Positions 25,087 to 37,147 of a stretch of 64,000 nucleotides of DNA are shown in pieces (within the stretch, counting starts at the first letter, position 1; each line of letters starts with the position of its first letter). The position numbers and the translations under genes are program-made. The stretch comes from Epiperipatus broadwayi (Eukaryota; Onychophora; Udeonychophora; Euonychophora; Peripatidae). The stretch covers positions 94,501-158,500 of the forward strand of contig JAQFVV010006704.1 in the NCBI GenBank assembly GCA_028023455.1, given 5' to 3'. The notes under the pieces were generated by a model. That model worked only from the letters and a program-made list of their open reading frames with translations. It searched no databases and was not told where the DNA came from.

Positions 25087-26759
25087 CCACAAACCCAGGC
25101 ATAAGATATTATTTTTCCAAAGTATTGATAACCATAATCTAGCATAAATTACTAGTGTCTTCACTAATTTTACAATGAGATATTTAATTTTTAGAGTTTA
25201 GCATTTTAATTAGAAAACTGCTTTATTAAATTTAAATTCTTGTTTATTAAATTTAAATATTGATAAATTCTTATATCTGTTGGAATCATATTTGGTTTAT
25301 ATAAAGAAATGATCTTTCTTATGACTAAGAAAGATTTACTGGGCAAGGAAATGAAAGTTAATCAAAAGGTTAGAGTTGCTACTAAATAGGAAAAGATGTT
25401 AATATTATAAGATATTGATAGGTAGACAGTTGAAAAACATATAGAAATAACAAATTACTGGAATGTATTATTTTCTTGAATATTCTTTCTAGATAAGACA
25501 TTTAATTTGTGTTGCATATAGGCTAAATTTTAATTACTTTATTCTCATTATTTTGCCTAAAACATCACAGTAGCAGTGATCATTTATAGTTTCACAGCAG
25601 TCATTTTCTACTTGGGATATTCATATCTCCAGGATGTGAGAACTGTAACATTTAGGATTGCATAAAAAATTGAATAGTAACCGAAAAGGCACATGCATCA
25701 ATTAGCATAATACAGTTACATTCTTTATCAAACCTATTTACAGGTCATCCAACATGACATCACAAAAATATTTACAGAGTTATCAGCTATTGTTGTTACA
25801 TGTAATTGTTTAATAAATATTTGATCAATATATGTTTATCCATGTGCCTTGTGAATATTTCTGTTGTAGTTATTAATTTTCAACTGTATGTAATGCAAAA
25901 AATTAACATTTTTTATTGTATGTTAAAATTTTGTTTTCCAAAATAAAAGATAATCATAAAAATTATGGTGGTAGTTAGTGTAGTGTCCTTAACATATTCG
26001 TTTTTGAAGTTTAATTTACTTTTAAGCTGTATGAATATGTATTTATTTGCAATTTGATGTGGCATCCAAGTTCATTTCCAAAAAACACAATACAAATAAT
26101 GTGGTGATAGTTTTAATGTCTGTACACATTTGTGTTAACCACTTAATGTAATAATATAGAATATAACACACTGTTTATAAAGAAGTTAAATTTATTCATA
26201 ACCTAGTAAAAATATATAGTTATAAAAAAATTATATGACATTCACAACCAAAGGAATTCTGATCTTATGCTTACAGAGCATTTTAAAAAAAGCAACACTT
26301 GACGAAAAATAGCATCAGCTGTAGAATCGGGACACAATGCAGTTTAATTTACATGGTATGTTGAATGAATATATAATTATTTAAAAATTTTATAAAACAA
26401 TTGAAATCAAAACATTGCTTGACAACCTATATTAAAGTTCCTTTTCATTAAAATAAAAATGGTGGCACTTTTGATGTTAGTACAAATTTATATAACTCTG
26501 TTTTAATGTAAAACTGTTTTGAATATATATATATGTGTGTGTGTGTGTTGAATTTTAAAATGTATCAATTTATTTATTTTTTTTATATATAAAATCAAAA
26601 AGTTTGCAATTCTAATGATTAATATTTATCTTCAAATGTAAATAGAAAATATATTAATCTTTCAGAACTATTTTTTTGTTGGATTGGATTTATAATATAT
26701 AACATTTAAAAACTTTTGTTGAATAATTATTTTTTAAAAAATTCTTTATCATTCAGTGG
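25087..26759. other. AT-rich DNA with a TA/TG microsatellite
   Basis: (TA)n passes into (TG)n at about 26523-26549. The rest has no readable feature. Confidence 0.55.
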
Positions 26760-26799
26760 CAAACAAAAAACCCTCAGCAGCTTTAAGCGCTAGGATGGT

Positions 26800-27430
26800 T
26801 ATCAACTGAAATCTTTTGATAGTTTTATAAATAGAAAAGTGGACTTACACATTGAAATACAATACTGACTCCAATGTTCTATTGCTTTTAACAAGTTAAA
26901 AGAAGGTATTTCATCATAGGGAAATAACTATTATTTAGGGTATAAAAGTGAAACTTGGATACCATATTGATGATATAAATATAAATGGATTGTAGAAATT
27001 TAAAAATTCAATGACAAAATCATAAACCAATCAATATGTTCTTCAATTTTTTGGATATGATGTTTTAGAGTATACTATAGCAAAATCACCCTTTCATTGG
27101 ATTGGACACATAAAATAAATAAACAATTTAAGACTTCCTAAAAAATATTTTATGGTGAACTTTAGTATAATTTTTGTGAGAAGTGTATGTTCAATCTTAT
27201 TATAAAGATTATTTCAAAGACATTTAAAAAAGTATGATATTGTTTGTTTCTAACAAGAAAATATAGCAGAAAACACAGTGGGGAGCTACAATTAGACATT
27301 TCATTGAGTATTTCAGAAAAAAAATTCTGCTGAAGAAATTAAAAAGACAGCATTACAAAATAGCATGTTCTATATGTGATCATATTTGTGTTTTATAGTC
27401 ATAAGTAAAACTCATCTGCAGAGCAATTTT
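26800..27430 (+). pseudogene. Decayed LINE 3' end with zinc-finger-like tail
   Basis: Plus-strand frames, broken by stops, read HWIGHIK followed by NNLRLPKK (near 27095-27150), then QRHLKKYDIVCF (near 27215-27250), then ENTVGSYN (near 27270-27290). A later segment reads CSICDH or an equivalent frame around 27365-27415. This order (W.GH, LPK, long gap, R-W-like region, C..C tail) is the classic C-terminus of LINEs ending in a C2H2-like finger. It may belong to the same family as the 12.9-15.2 kb relic, which lacks a clear 3' end. Upstream RT motifs were not found, so this is probably a 5'-truncated copy. Confidence 0.6.
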
Positions 27431-28340
27431 TTCTTGGAGTTGGAATGGATATATTTATTTACAAATGGCTCCTATATGCATATATGTAATAGTTTGTTTT
27501 TTTTTTGTTTTTTTTAGAAAATATTCAAAGAACCTTTAATTTTTATTATGAATGTTTTACAAGTAATTCATCAACATGGAGTTATTAACAATTTTATTTG
27601 ATAACCAAAATCAAGCAATGTTGATTCTATGTTAAAAGTTCATTTTCAATAAATAAATGACAGTTTTAATATCAGAGCAATGCTACATAGTTCAATTTTG
27701 ATACAGAAATATTGTTTTTAGATTCATAACAGGTTCTTAATTAGTGTGTTACAACTGTATAAAATATAAAAGTAAAATATTTGAAATTTTTGACATTAAA
27801 TTTTATCTATCAAATAACAGAATAATAATTGTGATTTAGACATTTTTGTATACATACCAATTTTTGATAATAAAAAAAAAACTTCAATTTTTGTGATGTA
27901 TTTTTCCCATTTAGTAAAGCAAAAATTCAAGTAAATGTAAATAATTAATACATTTAAATATTTTTTTACTTAATTTTCTTTAAAGCAAAATAGGAATTTA
28001 CAAATAGATATGTTTTTAGGCATTTTTTTTATTATCATCTTTATGATGAACAAAACAGTGATGCATCATTTTATTATAATACAATATTATTTTCAAATAC
28101 CTGCCCTTACTAATGCAAAACTTCTTTGTTATCAAATAAATATAATTAATAAATCTGGATTTTATATATTTTTTATGGAATATGTTCTAATTTATTATGC
28201 TTAATTTAAATATTTTTCATTTTATTGATGTAATTACAGATTGATATCAGAGTTTGTAAACTATCCAAAAATTTTCTAAATCTGACATGGGGTTTAAATC
28301 CAGGCTTTTAGATGATTAATAGTCTACTTAATTAGGTTTT
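27431..28340. other. AT-rich DNA, no gene seen
   Basis: Nothing recognisable apart from poly-T and poly-A runs. Confidence 0.5.
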
Positions 28341-28595
28341 TAATATCATTTTTTATTACTTTTACAATGCTTTTCAAACCCCATCATTAATGATTTTGAT
28401 TGCCCCTGCAATCTTCTTCAGAACTGTTATAAATACAATACAAATACATGAATACAAATATACATGGACATATAAAGTTATATTCATGTATTGGTATTGT
28501 GTTTGTTATAATTCTGAAGAGGATTGCCAATCAAAATTGTCTATAGTGGGGTGCAAAAAGCATTGTAAAAGCAATAAAGAATGTAAATGATATTA
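28341..28595. mobile_element. Hairpin element with ~114-bp inverted arms
   Basis: Left arm 28341-28454 and right arm 28481-28595 are inverted copies around a 26-nt loop. Shared words include aatatcatt, cttttacaatgctttt, attttgattg, caatc, cttcttcaga (cctcttcaga in the mirror) and aatacatgaata. Arms are roughly 80% alike. No transposase and no certain target-site duplication are visible. Confidence 0.7.
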
Positions 28596-31029
28596 ATATT
28601 ATATGGATTTGGCAATGCAATAAGAAAGATAAAGTTATAATTAAGGTTTTTGTATTACCTATAAGGAATAGGCTTAAACTTATGATATATACACACTATT
28701 CATTTATTTTATTATTTCACTGCTTCTTAATATCTTTAGTAAACTATTTATTTACAGTTACAACATATAAATTGAAAATAAGAGCAGCATAACAATTATA
28801 GTCATAATATGAAAGGTACGATTCATGTAAATAGGATACCAAAGAATACACAAATAAAAAAAGACTGGGATTCACTGCTCTGCAGGATTGCGACATATAT
28901 TAACATCTTTAAATTTTATCAAGTGACTATTAAACTCTTGAAAAAAAATTTTCAAACAAGATTGCATTTTGATGGAAGTATATTAATAGTTTTTATTAGT
29001 CGTTCATTAGATTGGAGATTATCGACTTACAATAATATTTCTCTAGTGTAATTTTCATTACACCACTCTCAGGAAAGGGAGGAACTGGTTTCTATCCCCT
29101 TTTAACACTTTGTGGTAAAGTTCATCAACAACATTTAAAATGAACAAATAAGAAAAGAAAGTTAATTGAGAAAAAGGCAATTGCACAACATTTAAAAAAG
29201 ATGTATTTATAAATACCTATAAATATATATTAAATTCATATGCTTTTAATCTTATTTGTTTAAAAGTATTTACATCCCTGCTTGTTTTGGTTGAGTAGCC
29301 AAGTAGCAGGCTCTGGTGGATTTGTCTTCCATTCTCACTTCCAGTGCACGAATTGGTAAACTATTTAGCAATAAACCATACTATTTAGTTTGTACCATTT
29401 ACAGTAATTTTATCACCAAATAGGCCAGAAAGTTAAGATAACGCAATGATTAAACTTTTATAAATGGCGTTAATGAGAATTATAAAATTACCATTTCTCT
29501 TCCATTTAATAAATCATTAAATTCTTTTATTAACAGCTTTGTATTAAAAACAAAAATAAATCACGTGGATGAAATAAACACAAATGTGAGCATGTATGTA
29601 TGCGTGTTGGTTTAATTTTTATTTTCAATCATAAATTTTTTTAATGGTATTTAGGCTAATAAAGAAAAAATAAAATAAAATAGTACGCCTTTAATTTTTG
29701 GGATCTAAAAAAAAACTTAGATCCTATAAAATAATCATAAAGGTACAAGATAGATAAAAGATTATTGTATACAGAACATTAATTGGCATATGTTAAATAG
29801 GTTAATATTTTAGTAGGTCAAAATATATACTTCGTATAAAATTCATCATCGACATACTCAGTATTATTATTTTGCTTATTTTATGAATTCATCCATAAAT
29901 GTATTTATATCAGTGCGTCTGATTCATAAAATAAAAAGATGCTGCTTTTTATTAATAATTACTTCTTTTATACATATAATAGTTTTATATTTTCAATATT
30001 TTATAAGATTATAACAAACTTAGCCGCATATGTGTTAAATTTACTTTTTCACAAAATGACGTAATCTTGTATTTATTTATTCCAGCTGGTAGATGAATAC
30101 AGCTTAATTGATGTTTCCAGAATGCTATGCTCTGATAATGGTTTTCTCCACTCATGTGAGAACATGACTTGATCATGCATATAAACATTAGTGGGAAAAT
30201 TGTTCGAATTAAATCCAAATAGTATTAAGATTAAATGCTGTTGTTTTTCAATATGGCGTGACAGTAAATTAATGATATAGCCTATATAATAATTTTGCCT
30301 CATTGGAATACATTTTTGAATGAAATGTGTAAAATAATACAGTATTAAATTATGCTAAAACAATAGATCAAAAATATTTGTAACAGCCAATACAATCTTT
30401 TGTCTTGTGCTCCGAATGAATGACAGAGTACAATAAACTTACTATTGTTATTCAAATGTTATTTAATCCACTTATTAAAATTATCATACAGCAGTAATGT
30501 TTCGATTTGTTCTTTGCTTCATATTGTGTACATTTTGGTAATATTTTTTTTTAAGTTGTTCTAATTTAGAAACGATAAGTTTTGCATAATTAATTTCTTT
30601 ATTGACAAAAATTAAAGCACTAACAAAAATAAGAAGACAAATTAGAAATGTCAACTTTAAATTAGCAAAATAAGGGCTATAATTGACATTTTAATATTAT
30701 TTATAATGATACTTGGTTTTCTAATGAACAAAACAACAACATGGAATTTATACGATTTTAATAATTTAGTAATTTATCTGAAGCTCAAAAAAAAAAAAAT
30801 GAAATAGTATTAAATCATCTAAAAGTGTTGATTTCATTTAAAACATTTGGTTTGAATCATATTAATTATATTACAAATACACAAATAGCTTTAACTATTT
30901 TGAATCAATAAAAAATTTTAAAAATTAGGAAAATATTGGAATGTTTTGTTATTATAATATATCACTTAATAATACATAAATCAATATATAATAGAAATCC
31001 TCATTCTTGCCATAAACTATTGATACTAT
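28596..31029. other. AT-rich DNA, no gene seen
   Basis: Two moderately complex spots (29040-29360 and 30030-30310) carry no readable domain. A short inverted repeat, ggatcta/tagatcc, lies at about 29701-29725. Confidence 0.5.
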
Positions 31030-31560
31030 ACATTTGTTAAATTTTTTTATTCTTTATAAAACTTCCATAATTGTTCATTCTTCTCCATAATCACACCTCA
31101 AGGGCCTCCATAATTTTTCTAATTTTTTATTCATTGCCCATCTTTCATAACTGTATAATAAAACACTTCTTACATACCACTTAATTATTCTTTTTTTAAA
31201 TTTTCTCTTTGAACATCCACAAAATATTTTTATTTCTCTTAATTAATGCCTCCTTTGCCAAAGCTTTCATCTTTTAACATTATCTTTATTCCTTAATCTC
31301 ACTCAATCAACTATCAAAATATATCTTGATCTTTTTAATATTAATCTTCATTTTATTTATTCTTTTTCCAAGTTATTCAACAACTCTGGAGATTCTTTTC
31401 ATTTTCTGTCATAAAATCTATTCATCTCTAAGTCTTACACATTTCATTATTATCCTCCAATATTAACTCCTTTGCAGTCTAAATACTTATTTAATATGTT
31501 TTCTGAATAAGCGTGTCATGAATTATCTTTGTCTAACTCCTCTGTATGTACTCACTTCAT
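31030..31560 (-). pseudogene. BovB-like LINE relic, 3' half of RT
   Basis: On the minus strand the broken frames read DEVSTYRGVRQR (motif B, GVRQGC-like), then DCKGVNIGG-like words, KMKINIKK, and MNKKLEK preceded by a Y.RWA-like string. This is the order seen in RTE/BovB-type reverse transcriptases. It continues the relic at 32880-34740; the younger RTE between them lies exactly between the RT motif A region and motif B. It is dead by many stops. Confidence 0.65.
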
Positions 31561-31589
31561 CAAGCCATTTTCTTTTTTTATTCTCATTC

Positions 31590-32844
31590 TTTGTCATGTG
31601 TGTATATATATCATCATCATCATCAACCATTATCAATCCACTGCAGGATGAAGGTCTCTCCAAGTTTAATCCATCTTCTCCGATCTTTAGCTTCTCTTCT
31701 CCACAACACCCCTGCACATTTTCTTATTTCATCCATCCATCTCACATGTGGTCTCTTTCTGGGTCTTTTACAATCTCTTGGAATCCAGTTTAAAATTCCA
31801 ATTGTCCATCTATTATCATTTCTTCTAGCAATATGTCCAGCCCAACTCCATTTCAATCTTTTAATTTTTTCAATAAGATCAGTAACACCTGTTTGTTGTC
31901 TTACCCATACATTGCATTTTCGATCTCTTCTTGTTACTCCCAACATACATCTCTCCATACTCCTTTGAGTGGTCTGAAGTCTCTGTATTGCTCTTCTATT
32001 AAGTGTCCAAGTCTCAGATCCATAAGTAAGAACTGGTAAAACACATTTGTTAAAAACCATCCTTTTCAAACACATAGGCATATTTCCTTTTAGTATCAAG
32101 TTATTTCTACCAAAAGCACTCCAACCAAGTTTAATTCTATGATTAATTTCCTCCATTATGTTTCCATCTGTATTAATAATCTGACCAAGGTATTTGTAAC
32201 TGTTAACTTCTTCTAATTCTTCATAATCAATCTTTATTTTCATATTTTGAGCAAATTGATTAAACATTACTTTAGTCTTTTTAACATTTATCTTTAGTCC
32301 TACTTTTCTACTTTCATCTGCTAACTCCTGCAACATTTCCTGCAGCTCTGAAGCATTATTTGCAAAAACAACTACATCATCTGCGAAATCTAAATGACTT
32401 AAATACTCTCCATTTACTTTCACTCCTTTAGTTTCCCATTTTAATCCACAAAATACTTCTTGCAGCACTGCTGTAAAGAGTTTTGGAGATATGGAGTCAC
32501 CTTGTCTTACACCTTTCTCAATGTTGATTTTTCCAGTATCATTATGTAATCTAATTGTTGCTGTTGCATTTTTATAAATATTCTTTAAAATATGACAATA
32601 TCCTGGATCTATACCTTGATGATCTAATGCTTTAATCACTGAAGAAATGTGTATAGAATCGAATGCCTTTTCATAATCTAAAAGTCCAAAACATAATGAC
32701 AACTCATATTTGTTTGTCCTTTCTATGACTTCTCTCAATACTTGGATATGATCTATTGTACTAAAACCACTTTTAAATCCAGCTTGTTCTCTTGGTTGGT
32801 GGAAATCCAAAGTTCTCTGTAGACAAGTTGTAATTATCTTGGTA

Positions 32845-32849
<5 letters not shown>
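31590..32849 (-). mobile_element. RTE retrotransposon, copy 1, 5'-truncated
   Basis: A minus-strand RTE fragment closely matches the full copy at 42.9-45.8 kb. The match stops abruptly at about 32849 in ggtaaaaatt, where a TA run (32849-32876) takes over, so the 5' half is missing. The 3' end is a (TGA)n tail running into TATATA, with the stop codon directly before it and essentially no 3' UTR. It sits inside the BovB-like relic, making this a nested insertion. The 5' truncation is typical of incomplete target-primed reverse transcription. Confidence 0.9.
31623..32849 (-). pseudogene. RTE reverse transcriptase C-terminal fragment, open frame
   Basis: About 400 codons stay open to the stop TGA at 31623-31625. 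In order: [19 protein letters not shown] (motif A), GVRQGDSISPKLFT (motif B), HLDFADDVVVF (catalytic motif C, FADD), LKINVKKTK (motif D), then ETWTL, WAGHIAR, PHVRWMDEI and DRRRWIKLGE, a C-terminal block typical of the RTE clade. The endonuclease and RT fingers are absent because of truncation, so it cannot retrotranspose alone. Unlike the 42.9-kb copy it has no frameshift after motif A. Confidence 0.9.

Positions 32850-32876
<27 letters not shown>
32849..32876. repeat. TA microsatellite at RTE 5' junction
   Basis: A pure TA run of about 28 bp joins the truncated RTE to the older LINE relic. The 3' junction of the same copy also has a TA run (about 31602-31611). Confidence 0.9.
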
Positions 32877-32879
32877 TCC

Positions 32880-34740
32880 AAATCAATCATATTTCTTTCC
32901 AAAGCACTTGCTTATCTTCCAAGATGTTCATACATTTATTCCACATCATGCTAACAAGTGACTTTTTTTATCACAAAATATACACCATTTTTTATCTTTT
33001 CCAATATATCTTTCTGCAGTTATTTTAACAATACTAATAGTATTTCTTGTATTCTTGCCTCTCCAAAAAATTCTCCAATATAATACTTTGCCAACCTATA
33101 TTTTTTTTAAAATTGGCAACAAAACATGAGATAACAAATTTATTGTCTTGTAGTCTTTATATTAAACAGATTTCCTTCTTTTTAATGACTGGATACCTTA
33201 TAGCTCTGAAAAATTCTTTAATCCAAAATACACTATCACATGTCTAATTGTATAATCCAACAATTTTCTTCATAATAGTTTCTTCCACCTCATTCAAAGA
33301 TTCTATAAGTATTGTATCAAGTAGCTTTACCTTTTTCATTTTTTAAATTGATTTAATTACTTTTGTCAGTATGCCATATCTTATTCATCTACTTCAATAT
33401 CTTTTTTATATTTTCAAATTCATAATTAAATGCATCACTTTCTTTTCTAAACATCTATTGCAGATATTTTTTCCATCTTTTTAATATATTATCCTCTACC
33501 AGCTAATCACTTTTCATTCGTATCAGCTATTTTACTCATTAATCATTTTTCCCTAGAGACATATATAATTCTATCAAATACCAGATCATATCTTTTGTCT
33601 ATTGATCCACTTCCATTTGTTTACATTTCCATTATTCATCTTTTAAATCTATTTTTATTATATATATATTCTTTGCTTTTCATGCCTTCTGACACTCTTG
33701 TATATTTTCCATACTTCCAACTTTTTTAATATACCTTCTATTATCCAAGGTTATTTAGCTTTTCTTAATTGAATGTTTCTATTTACCATTTTTAATATTT
33801 CCACTTTACTTGTACACTAATATTTATCAGAATCATACATATATTTTTTATCTTTATAAATCTCTTATTGTTTTACATATAAACTCAAACCTCCCATTAT
33901 TTATTTTCTTTAATGTATTCAGCTCCCATCTTACACACTTTTACCCTTTTTTCAAGCTTTCTAAATTTAATTTTAATTTAGTCATAACTATATTATAATC
34001 AGAGATTATATCAATGTCAGGTGAAGTATCAAACCTCTTAATAGCATTTTTATATCTCTTCTGTACCAGTATATAGTCTATCTAATATCTAGAGCTTTTC
34101 ATATACACAATATTGTTGGATAATTTTCTTACAAGATTCTACAAGCTGACTATCTCTTTCATCTCTTTTCCAATAACTTTATTTCCAAGATTTTTTCCCT
34201 CACTTTTCACACAATAGTAGTTCAATCACTCAACAAAAATATGCATGCACTTTTATATTCTTGCATTATTTCTTTTATCTTTCCATTCTACTCATCTATT
34301 TTTATACCATTATGTCTAGTAATTGGTATATGAATTTGTATAAATAACAAATCCTAAGGACTGTCAGCTATCTTCATCATTATAAGTCTTTCATTAACAT
34401 AATCTTCATTTGCCAACTATTTCAAATTTTCTTTCCAACAGCTCTATCACTATCAGGTTAAACAAGAACCTTACTACTTACTTTTCCATATACCTCCCAT
34501 ATCACTTCACTTAATGTTATAAATTCAATATTAATTATTTTCATTTCTCTATGCAAATTTTCCAATTTCCTAGAACTTTCTTAATGATTTTATCTTCCTA
34601 ACACTAACTCTCAATGTCTCATTTTGTAATAGCACTGTATTTATGAAGATTTTGTATATACACCTCCTTACAAAGATTTTGCATATGACCAAATAGTCTC
34701 CTGTCTAATCCTGCTAAGCAAAACACCAAAGTCTTTCTTA
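32880..34740 (-). pseudogene. BovB-like LINE relic, endonuclease and RT 5' half
   Basis: Broken minus-strand frames keep a recognisable order. KLENLHREMK and LSEV (endonuclease N-terminus) lie near 34510-34560, IDYILVQKRYKNAIK near 34038-34082, and SPDIDIISDYNIVM (SDH-like motif) near 33980-34030. An RT-fingers stretch reads IESLNEVEETIMKKI near 33265-33315, and a motif A region lies near 32890-32980. The IDYIL....PGAD..SDH-type phrase is characteristic of BovB-like RTE elements. Many stops and frameshifts. The remainder lies at 31030-31560 beyond the younger RTE. Confidence 0.65.
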
Positions 34741-34904
34741 GATAGGGTTTTTACTTTCAATTTAAATCAATCTTGTGTTTATATTCATAACAAATAAACC
34801 AAGATTATAAGATACAGTGGTTACTGATTGCCTTTTATGCTAGCAGTAATCCTAGATAGTCATAAAAAATGATTATTTCATCTATTACTTTCTTTATTGT
34901 CATT

Positions 34905-36605
34905 GTCTCTTGCCAAGTAAAGGTATAGAAAAAAAAATCTTAAAAGTATAAAATACATAGAATTGGAAGAAAAAGTATTTCTGCAATAAGAAGAAATGAT
35001 GGAAGTATTATTTAAAAAAGTGATGACATCATTAAATGTATAGAAAAGTTATGTAATTAAAGTGAAACAAAGAACAAGAAAAGAAAGTCTATCCTAGCTA
35101 TGAAAAGGAAAAGTTTCAGAAAAAGATGATATTATAACTGATATCGTAAAAGAATGAGATAATGAATTAAAAATGTTAGCAAAGTTATGTACCAAATATA
35201 CAAATAATAAATGGGTACCAGATGATTTGAAGACTATAATAACAATATTGTAATTTAAAAAAGGTAATAAAGACAGTAATAGTATTAATGTTCTATCAAT
35301 TCTATACAAAGTCTTTACCAAGATAATCCAAATTCATCTACAGTGAATTTTAGATTTTAACGAACTATGTTTTGGATTTGTGGATCATGAAATGGCATTT
35401 GATTCTATCATGAGAAAAGCACTGGACCACTAAGATATAGATATAGGATATTGCCATATTCTGAAGAATATCAAAATGCAACTGAAGTATTGGGTAACTT
35501 GGTGATACTAAGAGGATTAATACTGAGAAAGATGATAAGATGATTCCATATTCCAAAACCTTACACAGTATTTTAAAATAAATATTTTGTAGATTAAAAT
35601 GGGAAAGTAAAAAAGTAAAAGTAAATGGAGATTATTTAAGTATCTAGATTTGGCAGATGATGTTATTATTTTTCCCGCAATGCTTAAAATCTTCAAAAAA
35701 TGTAAGAGTTATCAGATTAAAATAAGAATGTAAGATTGAAAGTATATGCTAAAAAAAAATAAAGTAATATTCAATACATTTTCTCAGAAGACATAATAAA
35801 GATGGATAATGATGAATTAGAAGTTACTTTTATCAGATTATTAATATATATGAAAATATAAGGGATGAAATTAATTATAGAATTAAACTTGGATGGAGTA
35901 GTATTAACAGAAACAACAATACTAAAAACACATGCCTATCTGTTTGAAAAGGAAGGTTTTTAATAGACGTACTTTAGCAATACTATAGATCTTAGTCTTA
36001 CATATTTAACAGACAAGAAATATAAAGACTTCAGACTATTCAATAATTTACTGAGGAATGTATGTAATAGTTTTAACAAGGCTGTAAACCTTAGCAATGA
36101 GCGTCTGAAAAAATCGTCACTAGGGACCTCTGTAGGTCTTTAAAACACATGCTTACGCTATGAAGAAAAGAGAAGTCCCTAGTGACGATTTTTTCAGACG
36201 CTCATTGCTAAGGTTTACAGCCTTGTTAAAACTATTACTGAAATAATAGTGAGCGTTTAATAAAATTTATAATTACAACTTTAAATTATCGAAATGTATG
36301 TTATAAATAATAATAAATGATTGAAAATAAAATATATGGATGAAAGTACAAATACTTATCACTGACATCATTTAAAGAATTAAGAAACTGAAATGGAGTT
36401 ATGCTGGACATATTCATATAAGATAATAGATAGACAAACAAAGTTAGAATGGGATACCAGGAGGTCATAAAAAGCCTAAAAAGAAACTGCATGTGAGATA
36501 GATAAATGAAATAAATAATGTTGCTTATGTGTTGTGAAAAGAGATTAGAGATCAAAGAAACTGGATCAAACATGGAAATCTTCATCCTGCAGTGGATCAA
36601 TAATA
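34905..36605 (+). pseudogene. RTE retrotransposon, copy 3, decayed
   Basis: This plus-strand copy belongs to the same RTE family as the 42.9-kb element. It reads IGRKSISAIRRNDG (about 34960-35000), LAKLCTKYTNNKWVPDDLK (35180-35240), CFGFVDHEMAFDSI (motif A, about 35368-35410), DIGYCHILKNI, LADDVIIF (motif C, about 35648-35680), ICLKRKVF, and ILQW at the end (about 36590). Numerous stops and frameshifts are present. An internal deletion joins LDF directly to the motif A region, losing about 35 residues found in the full copy. A hairpin element (36064-36238) interrupts it. The 5' half (endonuclease) is absent. Confidence 0.8.
36064..36238. mobile_element. Hairpin element with perfect 64-bp inverted arms
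   Basis: Arms 36064-36127 and 36175-36238 are exact reverse complements over 64 bp (gtaatagttttaacaagg at the outer end, tcgtcactagggac at the inner end). One mismatch further in, three more bases match. The arms enclose about 47 bp. It splits a decayed RTE copy at the region matching its SMERCMLG segment. No coding capacity and no certain target-site duplication. Arm identity in such a decayed host implies a much younger insertion, or arm homogenisation. Confidence 0.85.
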
Positions 36606-36891
36606 GTGGAAAATTATATGTATATTATATAAAAGTGTTACTTTAGAATTGGAAAATATAATTCATTCAAAAAAAAAAAGGTTACAAAAGAAAAGATTTC
36701 TTTGAAATTTTAAATAATCTTTCACACAAATATATGAGTCGTTAAAAGATTTATCGAATTTGCTGATTTCTCCAATTGATTAATCTAATCAAGATTCAGA
36801 ACTTTACTATATAAAATTCCTAAAAGTTGCTTTGAAAAATTTAGCATATTAGATATTTCATATCTAACATATACCTGTAAAACAATGTAAT
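36606..36891. other. AT-rich DNA, no feature seen
   Basis: Under 300 bp of AT-rich sequence between the RTE relic and the next element. Confidence 0.5.
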
Positions 36892-37147
36892 ATATAGGGT
36901 ATTTTGAGCTCAGATTTTCACATGACCCTCAACTCTCCACACTATCTCATACCACTGATACACTTGACCATATATATATATATATATATATAAGATAAAT
37001 AATCACCAATATAGGTATTTTGTGTTAAATCAGCACTCGTCAGTTGGTCCAGATGATCATCTCCACAGATATATACAATAAGTGCTCATATTCATATTAA
37101 GATAGCTAATCTTCATACTTTAATGGACAGGTTTCAATCCACTCCAC
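36892..37147 (-). mobile_element. H2-family element, single diverged arm
   Basis: Collinear with the left arm of the 55863-56512 hairpin. It starts tagggtat, then has gagctcagattttcac, gataaataatcaccaatat, cagttggtccaga, taagtgctca and tttaatggacagg, and stops after caatccactcca. A TA run (about 36970-36991) has expanded inside it. The inner part of the arm and the whole second arm are missing. It carries the hammerhead-like motif on the minus strand (36999-37057). Confidence 0.8.
36999..37057 (-). ncRNA. Hammerhead-ribozyme-like motif (H2, degraded)
   Basis: On the minus strand: ACCAA (stem I, 5' side), core CTGACGA (plus 37037-37043), stem II GTG/CAC, then AAAA where GAAA is expected (plus 37018-37021), a short ATA/TAT stem III, ATA before the predicted cleavage point, and TTGGT closing stem I (plus 37005-37009). 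An outer helix ATCATC/GATTAT lies beyond a TGG bulge with one mismatch. The G12-to-A change in the core should abolish activity. This copy keeps the canonical G-C pair at the base of stem II that the 56-kb copies have lost. Confidence 0.6.

Noticed and set aside
29270-29360. A-box-like text gagtagccaagtagcaggc
   Set aside because: No B box follows within tRNA spacing.
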